From Shewanella sp. MBTL60-112-B2 (GTDB taxonomy: Bacteria; Pseudomonadota; Gammaproteobacteria; Enterobacterales; Shewanellaceae), in the NCBI RefSeq assembly GCF_019655055.1, contig NZ_BPFA01000009.1, positions 104,571 to 168,570 of the forward strand: a stretch of 64,000 nt of DNA. Direction: 5' to 3'. Shown here piece by piece: positions 25,743 through 36,923 of this stretch. Under the pieces are notes generated by a model. It was not told the DNA's origin and ran no database searches. It was given only the letters and a program-made list of their open reading frames with translations. Numbering within the stretch: the first letter of the stretch is position 1; the number at the start of each line of letters is the position of its first letter. The position numbers and the translations under genes were made by a program.

Positions 25743-26630
25743 CTACTTCTTAGCTTTGCGCTTATAAAGCATGTCCAGTGTAAAGAGGAACAATGCGGCC
25801 CAAATAAAGGCGAAGGTAATGCCTTTTTCGGCATCAAAAGGCTCATTGAAGAGCGCAATTGCCAATACAAACATAATACTTGGGCCTATGTATTGGAAAA
25901 ATCCGAGCATTGAAAACGGAATTCTCACTGCGGCTGAAGCAAAACACAATAATGGCACCGTAGTAACAATACCTGCGGCGACCAGCAGTAAATTGGACTG
26001 CAGGGCATTATTCAACACGTGAGTGAGTGAGTCATCAACGTTGGCAAACAAGTAAACCAGTGCGATAGGCAGCAAAATAGCGGTTTCAACCAATAGACCT
26101 GTTTTAGCGTCGACATTAACTTTTTTGCGCAGTAAACCGTAAAAAGCGAACGAGCAGGCAAGCCCTAGCGATACTAATGGAATAGAACCAAACGAGATCA
26201 GCTGGATCATCACGCCTGTTGCTGCCAATGCAACTGCAGCCCACTGGAGTTTACGTAGGCGCTCACCGAGAAATATCATGGCTAGGCTTACATTTACCAA
26301 TGGGTTGATGAAATAGCCTAAGCTGGCATCAAGCATATGGTCGTTGTTGACCGCCCAGATAAACAGTAACCAGTTACCGGCAATCAATACCGATGTTACG
26401 CACAATACGGCCAATTGCTTAGGCTGTTTGAGGAGATGACGCAAACGTGCAAATCCGCCAAACATGGCGATTAAAATCGTCACAAAGAAAAATGACCAAA
26501 TCACTCGATGTAGCAGGATCTCGGCGGCAGGTACGTTGTCGAGTAACTTAAAATAAATTGGGGCAAATCCCCAAAGGGTATAGGCGCAAACGGCGTACAG
26601 TATGCCTTTACGGTATTCAATCTCTTGCAT
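25743..26630 (-). CDS. rarD: RarD-type EamA/DMT superfamily permease
   Basis: 295 residues with ten predicted membrane segments of the drug/metabolite transporter superfamily. RarD signatures include RKGILYAVCAYTLWGFAPIYFKLL at the start (shortened), LLHRVIWSF and NHLLD-type WAVNNDHMLDASLGYFINPL. Related to the E. coli chloramphenicol-sensitivity protein RarD; physiological substrate unknown. Gene order rarD-thioesterase-recQ mirrors E. coli rarD-yigI-(pldA)-recQ, here without pldA. Confidence 0.92.
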   Translation of the reverse strand: MQEIEYRKGILYAVCAYTLWGFAPIYFKLLDNVPAAEILLHRVIWSFFFVTILIAMFGGFARLRHLLKQPKQLAVLCVTSVLIAGNWLLFIWAVNNDHMLDASLGYFINPLVNVSLAMIFLGERLRKLQWAAVALAATGVMIQLISFGSIPLVSLGLACSFAFYGLLRKKVNVDAKTGLLVETAILLPIALVYLFANVDDSLTHVLNNALQSNLLLVAAGIVTTVPLLCFASAAVRIPFSMLGFFQYIGPSIMFVLAIALFNEPFDAEKGITFAFIWAALFLFTLDMLYKRKAKK

Positions 26631-26796
26631 TGGAATGTGCTAAATAGGGAAGTAGCTGAGGATTGTAGTCTTGCTGAGGCTTAGACTCAAGTTGGTGGCA
26701 GTTTTAAAAAAGCGAGTCGCTGTTATGCCAAACTGACACAGAGGAAAGTATTACTGCCACAGGCTTGAGCGACCGAGTTACCGACTTTGTCGTTTA

Positions 26797-27261
26797 TTAG
26801 CCAACCATATAAGTGCCTGTGCCAAAAGCAATATGGTCGCCTTTTTCATTGTGTAGCTCCATTCGCGATACCGATACTCGGTTACCTGAGCGGATCACTG
26901 TTCCTGTACCTGTAAAAATTTCGCCACGGCCAGGTCGTAAATAATCGACTCGCATATCTATGGTGCCTAGTGTTCTAATGCGGCTTTCTAGCTCTTCTAG
27001 GCTCCAATCATCGCGGCTGGCAACTAAGCCAGAGAAAGCGGTAAGGCCACCCACCACATCGAGTACTGTTGCCGTGACGCCACCATGAAGGATTTGTTGA
27101 TGAATATTACCAATCAACTCGGGTTTCATGGTCACTTGAACTTCAACCCCCTCCAAATCATAGCGTTTGATATCCATACCAAGTAGATTGTGAAACGGCA
27201 CCTGCTTATCAAAAATCTCGGCGACTCTGCGTAGGGTTTCTTGTTGAATAAGCTGACTCAT
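26797..27261 (-). CDS. YigI-like acyl-CoA thioesterase (hotdog fold)
   Basis: 154 residues of the PaaI/YigI hotdog thioesterase family, which hydrolyse acyl-CoAs to free acids. The catalytic helix region reads QQILHGGVTATVLDVVGG (about 54-71), and the strand TIDMRVDYLRPGRGE is the usual second signature. Neighbouring rarD and recQ make YigI the nearest named relative. It is divergent from recQ and follows a 166-base gap after rarD on the minus strand, so it may be first in a two-gene unit with rarD. Confidence 0.88.
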   Translation of the reverse strand: MSQLIQQETLRRVAEIFDKQVPFHNLLGMDIKRYDLEGVEVQVTMKPELIGNIHQQILHGGVTATVLDVVGGLTAFSGLVASRDDWSLEELESRIRTLGTIDMRVDYLRPGRGEIFTGTGTVIRSGNRVSVSRMELHNEKGDHIAFGTGTYMVG

Positions 27262-27433
27262 CTCGCTTCCTTTTCTTCGATTAGTGATCTTATGCTTCGC
27301 TTTAGAGTATTTAATCTATCGCTAATGGTTAGCGGTGTGCAAGCTTAAATTTTATCCACTAACGACAATCGAGAGAGACAATGTCGCTCGCCTCAATTAG
27401 AATAGTCGACCCTATTTTAAACACAGGTTCATT

Positions 27434-29257
27434 ATGGATCAGGCGGCGCTCGATACTTCAGTCGATCAGTTATCTTCCACCCTTCAGTCGGTATTTGGCT
27501 ACCGAACTTTCAGAGAGGGGCAGAGGGAGGTCATTGAGCAGATCTGCGCAGGACAAGATTGCCTGGTTATCATGCCGACAGGTGGTGGTAAAAGCCTGTG
27601 TTATCAATTACCCGCTCTAGTATTACCCGGTTTAACCGTGGTGGTTTCTCCCTTGATCTCACTGATGAAAGATCAAGTCGATAGCCTTATTCAGACCGGA
27701 GTGTCAGCGGCTTATTTAAACTCCTCTCAGCCAAGAGAAGAGAGTTTACAAGTGTTGCAGAAGATGCGTTATGGCGAGCTTAAGCTGTTGTATGTGTCGC
27801 CTGAGCGTCTGTTACAAGCGAGTTTTATCGATAGGCTGCACGAACTGAATGTATCTTTGTTTGCTATCGATGAGGCGCACTGTATTTCGCAGTGGGGCCA
27901 TGACTTTAGACCTGAATACGCAGCGTTAGGTCGTCTTCGTCAGCAGTTCCCTCAAGTGCCGATTATGGCGTTAACGGCTACGGCTGATAAAGCCACTCGC
28001 GCGGATATTTGCGAGCGACTTACAATTACACCGCACTCGCTGCTTACCAGTTTTGATAGGCCTAATATTCGCTATACCGTGGCAGAAAAGCTCAATGCTG
28101 CCAACCAGTTGCGCCAGTTCGTTGATGCACAAAATGGTACTAGCGGTATTGTGTATTGCAGTAGCCGCCGCCGTGTTGATGAAGTTGCCGAACGGCTTCG
28201 TCTGCAAGGGCATCAAGCTGAAGCTTATCATGCTGGTAAGACTCAAGAAGAGCGCGCTGATGTTCAAGATAGATTCTTAAAAGATCAGCTCGATATCGTC
28301 GTCGCGACAGTGGCATTTGGTATGGGAATTAACAAGTCGAATGTGCGCTATGTGGTGCATTACGATATTCCCAAGAGTGTTGAGTCCTATTACCAAGAAA
28401 CCGGCCGCGCAGGACGAGATGGCTTGGACTCCGAGGCGCTAATGTTGTTCGACCCTGCCGATATCGGCCGAGTCAGACACTTAATCGAACAGTCCGAGCC
28501 GGGACCGCAGCAACAAGTTGAGTTTCATAAGCTTAATACCATGGCTGCTTTTGCTGAAGCGCAGACTTGCCGTCGCCAAGTGCTGCTGCACTATTTCGAC
28601 GAACCTGCGCTACAAGCCTGTGGTAACTGCGATATTTGCCTAGATCCGCCTAAGAAATATAACGGTATTCAAGATGCACAAAAGGTACTGTCTTGTATCT
28701 ATCGTATTGGGCAACGCTTTGGTATTAATCATCTTATTGAAGTGTTGCGTGGTTCAAAGTCGGCTAGCGTGATTGAGCGTGGGCATGACAAGCTGTCTAC
28801 GTGGGGCATTGGTAAAGAGAAAAGCCACGAGCATTGGTTAAGCGTGATCCGTCAGTTGATCCATTTGGGCCTTGCCAATCAAGATATCACCCGTGGGTCT
28901 TCGGTCACCTTGAATCCTTCTGCGCGAGCAGTGTTAAAGGGTGAGGTGGAGTTATTACTCGCTGAGCCAAGAATCGTTATTCAAACCACTAAGCGACGCA
29001 GTACCAATACTCGCGCACCACTCAATTACGATCGTAAGCTGTTTGCTAGGCTTAAACTGCTGCGCCGTACGCTGGCTGAAGAGTTAGATGTACCACCTTA
29101 TTTGGTATTTAACGATGCGACGTTAGCTGAGATGGCCGCCATATTGCCTACTAGCCCAGGTGAAATGCTCGCGGTAAACGGTGTCGGTGAGCGTAAGCTA
29201 GAACGTTTCGGTGGTGAATTCCTCGACGAGATCGCTGATTATCTAGCTGAAGGTTAA
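27434..29257 (+). CDS. recQ: ATP-dependent DNA helicase RecQ
   Basis: 607 residues (E. coli 609). A 3'-to-5' SF2 helicase acting in recombination and replication-fork repair. Walker A TGGGKSLCYQLPAL is near residue 50, Walker B IDEAHCISQWGHDFRPEY near 145, and motif VI GRAGRDGLDSEA near 325. The zinc cluster CRRQVLLHYFDE..CGNCDICL is near 380-403, and a winged-helix and HRDC domain (about 530-600) close the protein. The ATG at 27434 follows AGGTTC. No LexA-like site was evident by eye. Confidence 0.98.
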   Translation: MDQAALDTSVDQLSSTLQSVFGYRTFREGQREVIEQICAGQDCLVIMPTGGGKSLCYQLPALVLPGLTVVVSPLISLMKDQVDSLIQTGVSAAYLNSSQPREESLQVLQKMRYGELKLLYVSPERLLQASFIDRLHELNVSLFAIDEAHCISQWGHDFRPEYAALGRLRQQFPQVPIMALTATADKATRADICERLTITPHSLLTSFDRPNIRYTVAEKLNAANQLRQFVDAQNGTSGIVYCSSRRRVDEVAERLRLQGHQAEAYHAGKTQEERADVQDRFLKDQLDIVVATVAFGMGINKSNVRYVVHYDIPKSVESYYQETGRAGRDGLDSEALMLFDPADIGRVRHLIEQSEPGPQQQVEFHKLNTMAAFAEAQTCRRQVLLHYFDEPALQACGNCDICLDPPKKYNGIQDAQKVLSCIYRIGQRFGINHLIEVLRGSKSASVIERGHDKLSTWGIGKEKSHEHWLSVIRQLIHLGLANQDITRGSSVTLNPSARAVLKGEVELLLAEPRIVIQTTKRRSTNTRAPLNYDRKLFARLKLLRRTLAEELDVPPYLVFNDATLAEMAAILPTSPGEMLAVNGVGERKLERFGGEFLDEIADYLAEG

Positions 29258-29311
29258 TCTAAAAAACTAATCTAGATAAAACTCGATATAGGCCAGCGTT
29301 CAAGTGGCTAT

Positions 29312-31105
29312 TTAGGTTCCAGATCTTCTGGTTGCTTGTTGATAGTGCCGATTTTGGCTAACAGGTTTTAATCGTCTGAGCTGACTGACGTTGGCTCGCT
29401 TTATCATAGATTGTAAATTATCAAACTGCTGCATACTCGCAAGGCCAATGTTGACCTTGCTGTCGTTTTGCCACTCTGCCACTGTATCCGATAATTGCTC
29501 GATAACATTGAGCGCAGCAGCCTCAGAGGTGTGCGGCAGCATGATTAATAATTGGTGTTTTTCCTGCAGGAATAACAGATCTTGATCTCTTAGCTTCGTC
29601 TTCAGTTGCTCAATCATCTGTGGGATCTGACTGCTCACGACTCCGCTTGGATCAAGCACTAATAATGACAGAGGGTAATGCGCGTGTTTACTCACGGTAA
29701 GCATATCTTCTAGTTTTTGCTTACCCGTCGCATTGGGCTTTATCGGCATCGGCTCTTTAATTTCAAGCGCAGATTTTGCTGGTTGTCTGTTATACCAGGC
29801 GATAAAAATAATTAAGCTGATCAGAATAAACAATACTGGTAACAATTCACTGGGAATAAGCTGACTAGGTAGCGTTGCAACGCTGGTACTTTGCTGTTTG
29901 TTTGAGACTTGTTGTTGACGGCTTAAGCCTGATTTTAAATGAGATAGCCAGATCTTCTGGATCGATAGCGCTTCTTTCTCTGCGGCTTGAAATTGCTTGA
30001 GTTGGTAATCATAGGCTAAGGCGAAATTTTGCTTCTGTGCAAAGTAATTGGCAAGCACGGCGTAGCAAAGTTTAAGGTCCGTATAGCGCTTCTTTAGTTT
30101 CGCAGTGGTTACCGCTTCATTCATTAGCTCTAGGCCTGATTTCTCTTTACCTTGAGCTAGCTTGACTTGCGCTAGTAGGTGTAAGGCGCTGATGGTTGCG
30201 CTGGCGTTTGTTTCTTTCTTAAAAGTATTAATGCTTAAGTTGAGCAGTTGCTCCGCACTACTATATTTGCCGCTACTAAAATCAATAAAGGCTATTTGCT
30301 TATAAGCGATGGCTAACTCAAAGGGGCTGCCAAGCTCTGCCAGCTTACTTCTGGCTATTTGAATATAGTGATCCCTTAACTTAGATTGACTATTCGCTTG
30401 AGCTATGTTGGCGGCATCAATAGATAAGTTAAGTGCAATTTTCCCTGCCGAATCTTCGTCTCTAAGGGCTTTATCTAAAAAGAGTCTGGCTTCGTTAGGC
30501 TCATTCACGTCCATCAGCAATTTAGCCATAGAAGCATTTAAGTACGCAATAGGAGTTAATAGCCACTGTGCATCATGTCTTCTAACTTGCGGATAAAGGT
30601 CTAGCGCGAGGCGTAGGTCTTCGATGGCAGTGTCGTTATGCTGCACCTTTGCATCTAGCTGGCTTCGTAGCCATAGGCCATTGATCAATGCCTGGGGCTG
30701 TTCTAAACGACGAGACATGGCAATAGATGAGTGAATTAAGGGTAACGCCTGTTGGTAATTCCCGTAATTAACATAGGCCTGAGCCATACAATTAAGAAAG
30801 TAAGGTCTAGCTTCATCTAACTTCAATTGTTTGGCTCTTGCTTCATTAAGCCTGGCGACGTTTATGGCGGCGGCATTCTCGCCTAGTTGAAGATAGGTTT
30901 CACACTTAAACGCGCTCATACGCAGTTGAAGCACTTTTGGGTCTAAGTAGGAGTGAAGGTTTTGTTCAATGTCATGAATGTTATTGAGGGCTTTACTGGG
31001 ATACTGAAAGACTGAGGTATTGAGTTGATCAAGCTGTTCTAGAGTTAATGAATACGCAGGCGAAAGCCACAGCATTAAACTGAGAATGAAAATGCGTAAA
31101 TCCAT
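29312..31105 (-). CDS. Signal-peptide TPR protein with C-terminal degenerate GGDEF-like domain
   Basis: 597 residues. A cleavable-looking signal peptide (1-19) is followed by a long all-helical region with TPR-like repeats (about 40-400), predicted periplasmic. One membrane helix (about 415-432, LPVLFILISLIIFIAWY) is followed by a cytoplasmic domain of about 150 residues. This last domain has the layout of a diguanylate cyclase: SLLVLDPSG, then RDQDLLFLQEKHQLLIMLPHT. The GGDEF loop, however, is replaced by EKHQL, so it should not make cyclic-di-GMP. Probably a sensor or scaffold. Encoded convergently with recQ. Confidence 0.7.
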   Translation of the reverse strand: MDLRIFILSLMLWLSPAYSLTLEQLDQLNTSVFQYPSKALNNIHDIEQNLHSYLDPKVLQLRMSAFKCETYLQLGENAAAINVARLNEARAKQLKLDEARPYFLNCMAQAYVNYGNYQQALPLIHSSIAMSRRLEQPQALINGLWLRSQLDAKVQHNDTAIEDLRLALDLYPQVRRHDAQWLLTPIAYLNASMAKLLMDVNEPNEARLFLDKALRDEDSAGKIALNLSIDAANIAQANSQSKLRDHYIQIARSKLAELGSPFELAIAYKQIAFIDFSSGKYSSAEQLLNLSINTFKKETNASATISALHLLAQVKLAQGKEKSGLELMNEAVTTAKLKKRYTDLKLCYAVLANYFAQKQNFALAYDYQLKQFQAAEKEALSIQKIWLSHLKSGLSRQQQVSNKQQSTSVATLPSQLIPSELLPVLFILISLIIFIAWYNRQPAKSALEIKEPMPIKPNATGKQKLEDMLTVSKHAHYPLSLLVLDPSGVVSSQIPQMIEQLKTKLRDQDLLFLQEKHQLLIMLPHTSEAAALNVIEQLSDTVAEWQNDSKVNIGLASMQQFDNLQSMIKRANVSQLRRLKPVSQNRHYQQATRRSGT

Positions 31106-31348
31106 TTTTGAACGCTGCAGTGGGTAATCCTTATCCGCTTTCTTTCAATTTGAGCGGCATTATAACGAATCTAAATAAAATGTGCATAAAAAGCATGTTG
31201 CGAGAGAATATTGCGACATGTTGTAAATATGTACGTTGTTGAGACGTAAAATGGCGCTAAAGATTATTTTTGCGCCACAATTTATCTTTGCTGCGCTTTT
31301 TTAGAGCAATAATTAGCTTGAGAATAACTATTGTAAGCGAATTTATGG

Positions 31349-31377
31349 TTGACACTGGCAGCTGTGCAAGTTAAAAA
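31349..31377 (+). promoter_or_regulatory. Candidate leu operon promoter
   Basis: TTGACA (31349-31354) and TAAAAA (31372-31377) with 17-base spacing lie 55 bases before the leader peptide. The 327-base gap before the leader also contains TGGCGC...GCGCCA (31252-31277), an inverted repeat of unknown role. Confidence 0.6.
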
Positions 31378-31432
31378 TTAATCGACTCAACGGCAGTGTT
31401 GAGCATATTTATCTATTTAGGTTGAATGAAAA

Positions 31433-31504
31433 GTGAAAAAATATAACGATGCATTACTAGGACTCCTTATTCTCATTCTCGCAGATCCTGCGCGGAGGAC
31501 TTAG
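31433..31504 (+). CDS. leuL: leu operon leader peptide
   Basis: 23 codons from GTG 31433 to TAG 31504, encoding a run LLGLLILIL: six leucine codons, including the rarer CTA and several CTC, within nine positions. AGG lies about 11 bases upstream. It is followed by a rho-independent terminator (31540-31563) and then leuA. This is the classic layout of translational attenuation by charged leucyl-tRNA. In E. coli leuL has a similar cluster of four leucines. Confidence 0.85.
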   Translation: MKKYNDALLGLLILILADPARRT

Positions 31505-31539
31505 TGCTATACGCTTTCACATAAGCCTGCATTAATAGA

Positions 31540-31563
31540 CCCCGCATAAGAGCGGGGTTTTTT
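31540..31563 (+). terminator. leu attenuator terminator
   Basis: CCCCGC (31540-31545) pairs with GCGGGG (31552-31557), followed by TTTTTT. It lies 36 bases after the leader stop and 66 bases before leuA, as in ribosome-mediated attenuators. Confidence 0.88.
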
Positions 31564-31628
31564 GTATTTTTATCAAAACCAGCAAAGTGACCACACAACG
31601 GAACAGTGATGTTCAATGGAGAAGATAG

Positions 31629-33200
31629 ATGTCTAACCGAGTGATTATATTTGACACCACCCTACGCGATGGTGAACAAGCATTAGCAGCAAGTTTAACG
31701 GTTAAGGAAAAACTTCAAATTGCACTCGCGTTAGAGCGTTTAGGTGTAGATGTGATGGAAGTTGGTTTTCCCGTTTCTTCTCCTGGTGACTTTGAATCAG
31801 TACAAACCATTGCTAGAACAGTTAAAAACAGCCGTGTTTGTGCGCTATCGCGTGCGCTTGAAAAGGATATCGACGCCGCTGCACAGGCCTTGTCGGTTGC
31901 GGAGCAGTTCCGTATTCATACCTTTATTTCAACTTCAACCATTCATGTCGAGAGTAAATTAAAGCGCTCATTTGATCAGGTATTAGAGATGGCAGTTGGC
32001 GCCGTTAAGTACGCCCGCCGTTTCACCGATGACGTGGAATTTTCTTGTGAAGATGCAGGCCGCACCCCTATCGACAACTTGTGCCGTATGGTGGAAGAGG
32101 CGATTAAAGCTGGTGCACGTACCATTAATATTCCCGACACAGTGGGTTATACGGTACCGAGTGAATTTGGCAGCATCATTCAGACGCTATTTAATCGAGT
32201 ACCGAATATCGATCAGGCGGTGATCTCGGTGCATTGCCATGACGATTTAGGCTTGTCGGTTGCTAACTCTATTACTGCGGTGCAGCACGGTGCTCGCCAA
32301 ATTGAATGTACAGTCAACGGTATTGGTGAGCGTGCGGGTAACTGCTCGCTAGAAGAGATCGCCATGATCCTATCAACTCGTAAGGGTGAGCTAGGGCTTG
32401 AGACAGGTATTAATGCCAAAGAGATCCACCGTACCTCTAGTTTAGTCAGTCAACTTTGCAATATGCCGGTGCAGGCGAATAAGGCCATTGTAGGTGCGAA
32501 TGCGTTCACTCACTCATCGGGGATCCATCAAGATGGCATGCTTAAAGCGCAAAACACCTATGAGATTATGACGCCTGAGAGCATTGGACTAAATCGTAAC
32601 AACTTGAATATGACCTCGCGTTCTGGTCGTCATGTGATCAAGCACCGCATGACAGAGTTAGGTTATGGCGAGCAAGATTACGATATGGATGTTTTGTACG
32701 AGGAGTTTTTGACTCTAGCCGATAAGAAGGGCCAAGTGTTTGATTATGACTTAGAAGCCTTAGCCTTTATGGAAGCCCAAGCCGAAACAGATGATCACTA
32801 TAGGTTACAGCAGCTGGTGGTGCATTCAGATTCTACCGAAGGTAGTGCAACTGCCACGGTAAAAGTTGCGGTTAACGGTGAAATCATTACTGAAGCTGCG
32901 ACGGGTAACGGCCCAGTCGATGCTGCTTATAAGGCTGTCGCTCGCGCCAGTGGTTGTGAAATCAATATTACTAGCTACCAGTTAAGCGCAAAAGGTGAGG
33001 GGCAAAATGCCTTAGGCCAAGTGGATATTACCGCCAAGTATCGAGAGCAAAACTTCCACGGTGTGGGTTTAGCCACTGACGTGGTTGAGGCGTCAGCTAA
33101 GGCTCTAGTCCATGTGATGAACCTAACTTGGCGCGCCGATAAAGTTGCCGATTGTAAACAGCGTATTCAGCAGAACAAGCGCGAGCTAGGTGGCGTGTAA
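31629..33200 (+). CDS. leuA: 2-isopropylmalate synthase
   Basis: 523 residues (E. coli 523). Condenses acetyl-CoA with 2-oxoisovalerate, the first committed step of leucine synthesis. The N-terminal TIM-barrel domain has [31 protein letters not shown] and the metal-site HCHDDLGL. The C-terminal regulatory domain (about 400-523) should bind leucine for feedback inhibition. AGATAG-type spacing upstream is weak but the start matches the family. First gene of leuABCD behind the leader and attenuator. Confidence 0.98.
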   Translation: MSNRVIIFDTTLRDGEQALAASLTVKEKLQIALALERLGVDVMEVGFPVSSPGDFESVQTIARTVKNSRVCALSRALEKDIDAAAQALSVAEQFRIHTFISTSTIHVESKLKRSFDQVLEMAVGAVKYARRFTDDVEFSCEDAGRTPIDNLCRMVEEAIKAGARTINIPDTVGYTVPSEFGSIIQTLFNRVPNIDQAVISVHCHDDLGLSVANSITAVQHGARQIECTVNGIGERAGNCSLEEIAMILSTRKGELGLETGINAKEIHRTSSLVSQLCNMPVQANKAIVGANAFTHSSGIHQDGMLKAQNTYEIMTPESIGLNRNNLNMTSRSGRHVIKHRMTELGYGEQDYDMDVLYEEFLTLADKKGQVFDYDLEALAFMEAQAETDDHYRLQQLVVHSDSTEGSATATVKVAVNGEIITEAATGNGPVDAAYKAVARASGCEINITSYQLSAKGEGQNALGQVDITAKYREQNFHGVGLATDVVEASAKALVHVMNLTWRADKVADCKQRIQQNKRELGGV

Positions 33201-33276
33201 GACGTTGACAGACACTAACGTGAATGTGCGCAAGTCCCTACGACAGAATAAGTTTAAAGAAAAAATTGAAGAATAA

Positions 33277-34392
<1,116 letters not shown>

Positions 34393-34394
34393 TC

Positions 34395-35795
34395 ATGGCT
34401 AAAACGCTATATGAGAAAGTATGGGACAGCCATGTGGTTGTAGCTCCCGAAGGTGAAGCGCCAATTATCTATGTCGATAGGCATTTAGTGCATGAGGTGA
34501 CCTCACCGCAAGCATTCAGTGGGGTAAAGGTTGCTGGCCGAAGGTTACGAGCACCACAGAAAACCTTTGCCACCATGGATCACAACACATCGACAACCAG
34601 TGCCAGCTTAGATGCACTTAGCCCTATGGCGCGTACTCAGGTTGAAACTCTTGAGCGTAACTGTAAAGAGTTCGGCGTGCGCCTCTATGATATCCACCAT
34701 AAAAATCAAGGCATTGTCCATGTGATGGGGCCAGAACTTGGCATCACGTTACCGGGTACTGTTATTGTGTGTGGTGACTCACATACCGCCACACATGGCG
34801 CCTTTGGTGCACTGGCATTTGGTATCGGTACATCGGAAGTTGAGCATGTCATGGCGACGCAGACACTGCGCCAATTAAAAGCCAAGACTATGAAAATTGA
34901 AGTACGCGGCCATGTGGCTTCTGGGATCACCGCTAAAGATATCGTGCTTGCCATCATAGGTAAGATAGGCATGGATGGTGGAACAGGTTATGTGGTTGAG
35001 TTCTGTGGTGAAGCAATTGAAGCCTTAACGATGGAAGGCCGCATGACCGTGTGTAACATGGCCATTGAGATGGGCGCGAAAGCAGGCATGATAGCGCCAG
35101 ATGCGACCACGGCTGAATATTTACAAGGCCGTGAATTCTCTCCAAAAGGCGAAAACTGGAATCAAGCTATTGCAGCTTGGGAGCAGTTAAAAACTGACGA
35201 AGGTGCAGTATTTGATGCCTGCGTGGTGCTAGATGCCAAAGATATCGCTCCACAATTAACTTGGGGAACTAACCCAGGCCAAGTGGTTGCAATCGATCAG
35301 CTGGTGCCTAATCCACTCGACGCGGCAAATTCAACCGTACGAAGCAGTATCGAGAAGGCGCTGGAGTACGTCGACCTATCAGCAGGCACCTTGATGACTG
35401 ATGTGAGTATTAATAAGGTCTTTATCGGTTCTTGCACTAACTCTCGTATTGAAGATTTACGCGCCGCAGCGGTTCACGCTAAAGGGCGTAAGGTTGCTAA
35501 TGGAGTAAAGGCGATTGTTGTTCCAGGCTCAGGTTTAGTTAAAGAGCAAGCTGAAGCGGAAGGTTTAGATAAAATCTTCCTAGAGGCGGGCTTTGAATGG
35601 CGCTTACCGGGTTGTTCAATGTGTCTAGCGATGAATGACGATAAACTGGAAGCGGGCGATCGCTGCGCCTCGACCAGTAATCGTAATTTTGAGGGCCGAC
35701 AAGGGCGTGGCAGCCGCACTCACTTAGTGAGCCCTGCTATGGCCGCCGCTGCAGCGGTAGCTGGTCACTTCGTTGATATTCGCAAACCATACTAG
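34395..35795 (+). CDS. leuC: 3-isopropylmalate dehydratase, large subunit
   Basis: 466 residues (E. coli 466). With LeuD it isomerises 2- to 3-isopropylmalate. Aconitase family: the [4Fe-4S] cluster cysteines appear in [12 protein letters not shown] (about 344-355) and in [14 protein letters not shown] (about 405-418). The MDHN motif and [21 protein letters not shown] are present. ATG follows leuB after two bases, implying coupled translation. Confidence 0.98.
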   Translation: MAKTLYEKVWDSHVVVAPEGEAPIIYVDRHLVHEVTSPQAFSGVKVAGRRLRAPQKTFATMDHNTSTTSASLDALSPMARTQVETLERNCKEFGVRLYDIHHKNQGIVHVMGPELGITLPGTVIVCGDSHTATHGAFGALAFGIGTSEVEHVMATQTLRQLKAKTMKIEVRGHVASGITAKDIVLAIIGKIGMDGGTGYVVEFCGEAIEALTMEGRMTVCNMAIEMGAKAGMIAPDATTAEYLQGREFSPKGENWNQAIAAWEQLKTDEGAVFDACVVLDAKDIAPQLTWGTNPGQVVAIDQLVPNPLDAANSTVRSSIEKALEYVDLSAGTLMTDVSINKVFIGSCTNSRIEDLRAAAVHAKGRKVANGVKAIVVPGSGLVKEQAEAEGLDKIFLEAGFEWRLPGCSMCLAMNDDKLEAGDRCASTSNRNFEGRQGRGSRTHLVSPAMAAAAAVAGHFVDIRKPY

Positions 35796-35804
35796 GAGCA
35801 CAGC

Positions 35805-36410
35805 ATGCAACCATTTATCTCACACACTGGGCTTGCGGCTATCATAGATAGTGCAAACGTGGATACCGATCAGATCATCCCTAAACAGTTTCTATCTAAG
35901 GTGACTCGCGACGGCTTTGGGATTCACCTGTTTCACGACTGGCGTTACTTGGATGATGCTGGCGATCAGCCAAACCCAGAATTTAATCTAAATAAGCCCC
36001 GCTATAAGGGCGCTTCTATTTTAGTATCTCAAGAAAATTTTGGCTGCGGCTCGAGTCGTGAGCATGCGCCATGGGCACTAGCCGATTTTGGCCTAAAAGT
36101 GATTATTGCCCCAAGCTTTGCCGATATCTTTTATGGCAACTCAATCAATAATGGCTTGCTGCCTGTTAGGTTAACAGACGCTGAAGTGCAACAGATTATG
36201 GCAGAAGTCGAAGCAAAAGAAGGCGCTGAGATCAATGTCGATTTGCAAGCGCTAACAGTGACATCACCTTCGGGTAGCGTATTTAGCTTTGAAATTGCAG
36301 AGTCTGCGAGACATAACCTACTAAACGGGTTAGATGCGATTGGTTTGACACTGTCACACGCCGATACAATTGCTAACTATGAAGCCAGTATACCTACATG
36401 GAGAGGGTAA
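35805..36410 (+). CDS. leuD: 3-isopropylmalate dehydratase, small subunit
   Basis: 201 residues (E. coli 201). Swivel domain completing the LeuCD active site. Family elements are [13 protein letters not shown], the substrate-recognition loop [15 protein letters not shown] (about 78-92) and [23 protein letters not shown] precedes the ATG and nine bases separate it from leuC. It is the last gene of the operon, followed by a 12-bp-stem terminator. Confidence 0.98.
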   Translation: MQPFISHTGLAAIIDSANVDTDQIIPKQFLSKVTRDGFGIHLFHDWRYLDDAGDQPNPEFNLNKPRYKGASILVSQENFGCGSSREHAPWALADFGLKVIIAPSFADIFYGNSINNGLLPVRLTDAEVQQIMAEVEAKEGAEINVDLQALTVTSPSGSVFSFEIAESARHNLLNGLDAIGLTLSHADTIANYEASIPTWRG

Positions 36411-36470
36411 AGTAGCGCGGTTTAGCCAAATAATATTTGCGTACAGGCGTACCAACAATTAGTTTTAGCC

Positions 36471-36505
36471 AAGCCATTTAGATATTTGTCTAAATGGCTT
36501 TGTTT
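36471..36505 (+). terminator. leuABCD terminator
   Basis: AAGCCATTTAGA (36471-36482) pairs perfectly with TCTAAATGGCTT (36489-36500), six-base loop, followed by TGTTTTATTT. Confidence 0.85.
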
Positions 36506-36834
36506 TATTTAGGTACTGCTAATTCAGTTTAGTTATTGTTTTTATTCGGTTTGATGTTTTTTGTTGCTATATATCTTAATCGATAAAATAAAGGCTAGTG
36601 ATTTATGCTGTAATCGTGCTGTTTTTTGAGTGAACAGGTGTCATAGTTATTTTTATAGGTTTGCCGTTGTTTTTAATGTATTTTATCTATCTTATTGCTG
36701 TTGTTGTGTAACTCTTCAGCGACGTTTTTGTTTAGTTTGTGCGTGTTTTCACTGTTTTAAAATGTGATCCAGTCTATTAATTCTCTATTTTCGCCTTGTT
36801 GCGGTAGTGTTTTGTGCTGTTTTTTATAAAGTAC

Positions 36835-36862
36835 TTGTAAAGATATTCTGCAGTTGTAAAAT
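36835..36862 (+). promoter_or_regulatory. Candidate fadL promoter
   Basis: TTGTAA (36835-36840) and TAAAAT (36857-36862) with 16-base spacing, 61 bases upstream of the fadL start. Confidence 0.45.
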
Positions 36863-36875
36863 CGCCGCCATTAAA

Positions 36876-36897
36876 AAGTGGAGTTAATACTCTACTT
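36876..36897. promoter_or_regulatory. Palindrome in the fadL leader
   Basis: Arms AAGTGGAGT and ACTCTACTT (8 of 9 complementary) flank TAAT between the candidate promoter and the fadL start. It does not match the E. coli FadR consensus. It could be an operator for another fatty-acid regulator or an mRNA hairpin. Confidence 0.45.
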
Positions 36898-36923
36898 CTT
36901 GTTAACATAATTAGAGATTACCA

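Larger units (their letters stand above)
36411..36923. other. AT-rich intergenic region between leuD and fadL
   Basis: About 510 bases without a gene. The first part holds the leu terminator. The rest is T-rich on the plus strand, with no open frame worth reporting. The fadL promoter and a palindrome sit in the last 90 bases. Such AT-rich stretches are typical targets of H-NS-like silencing, but no specific site is claimed. Confidence 0.5.
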
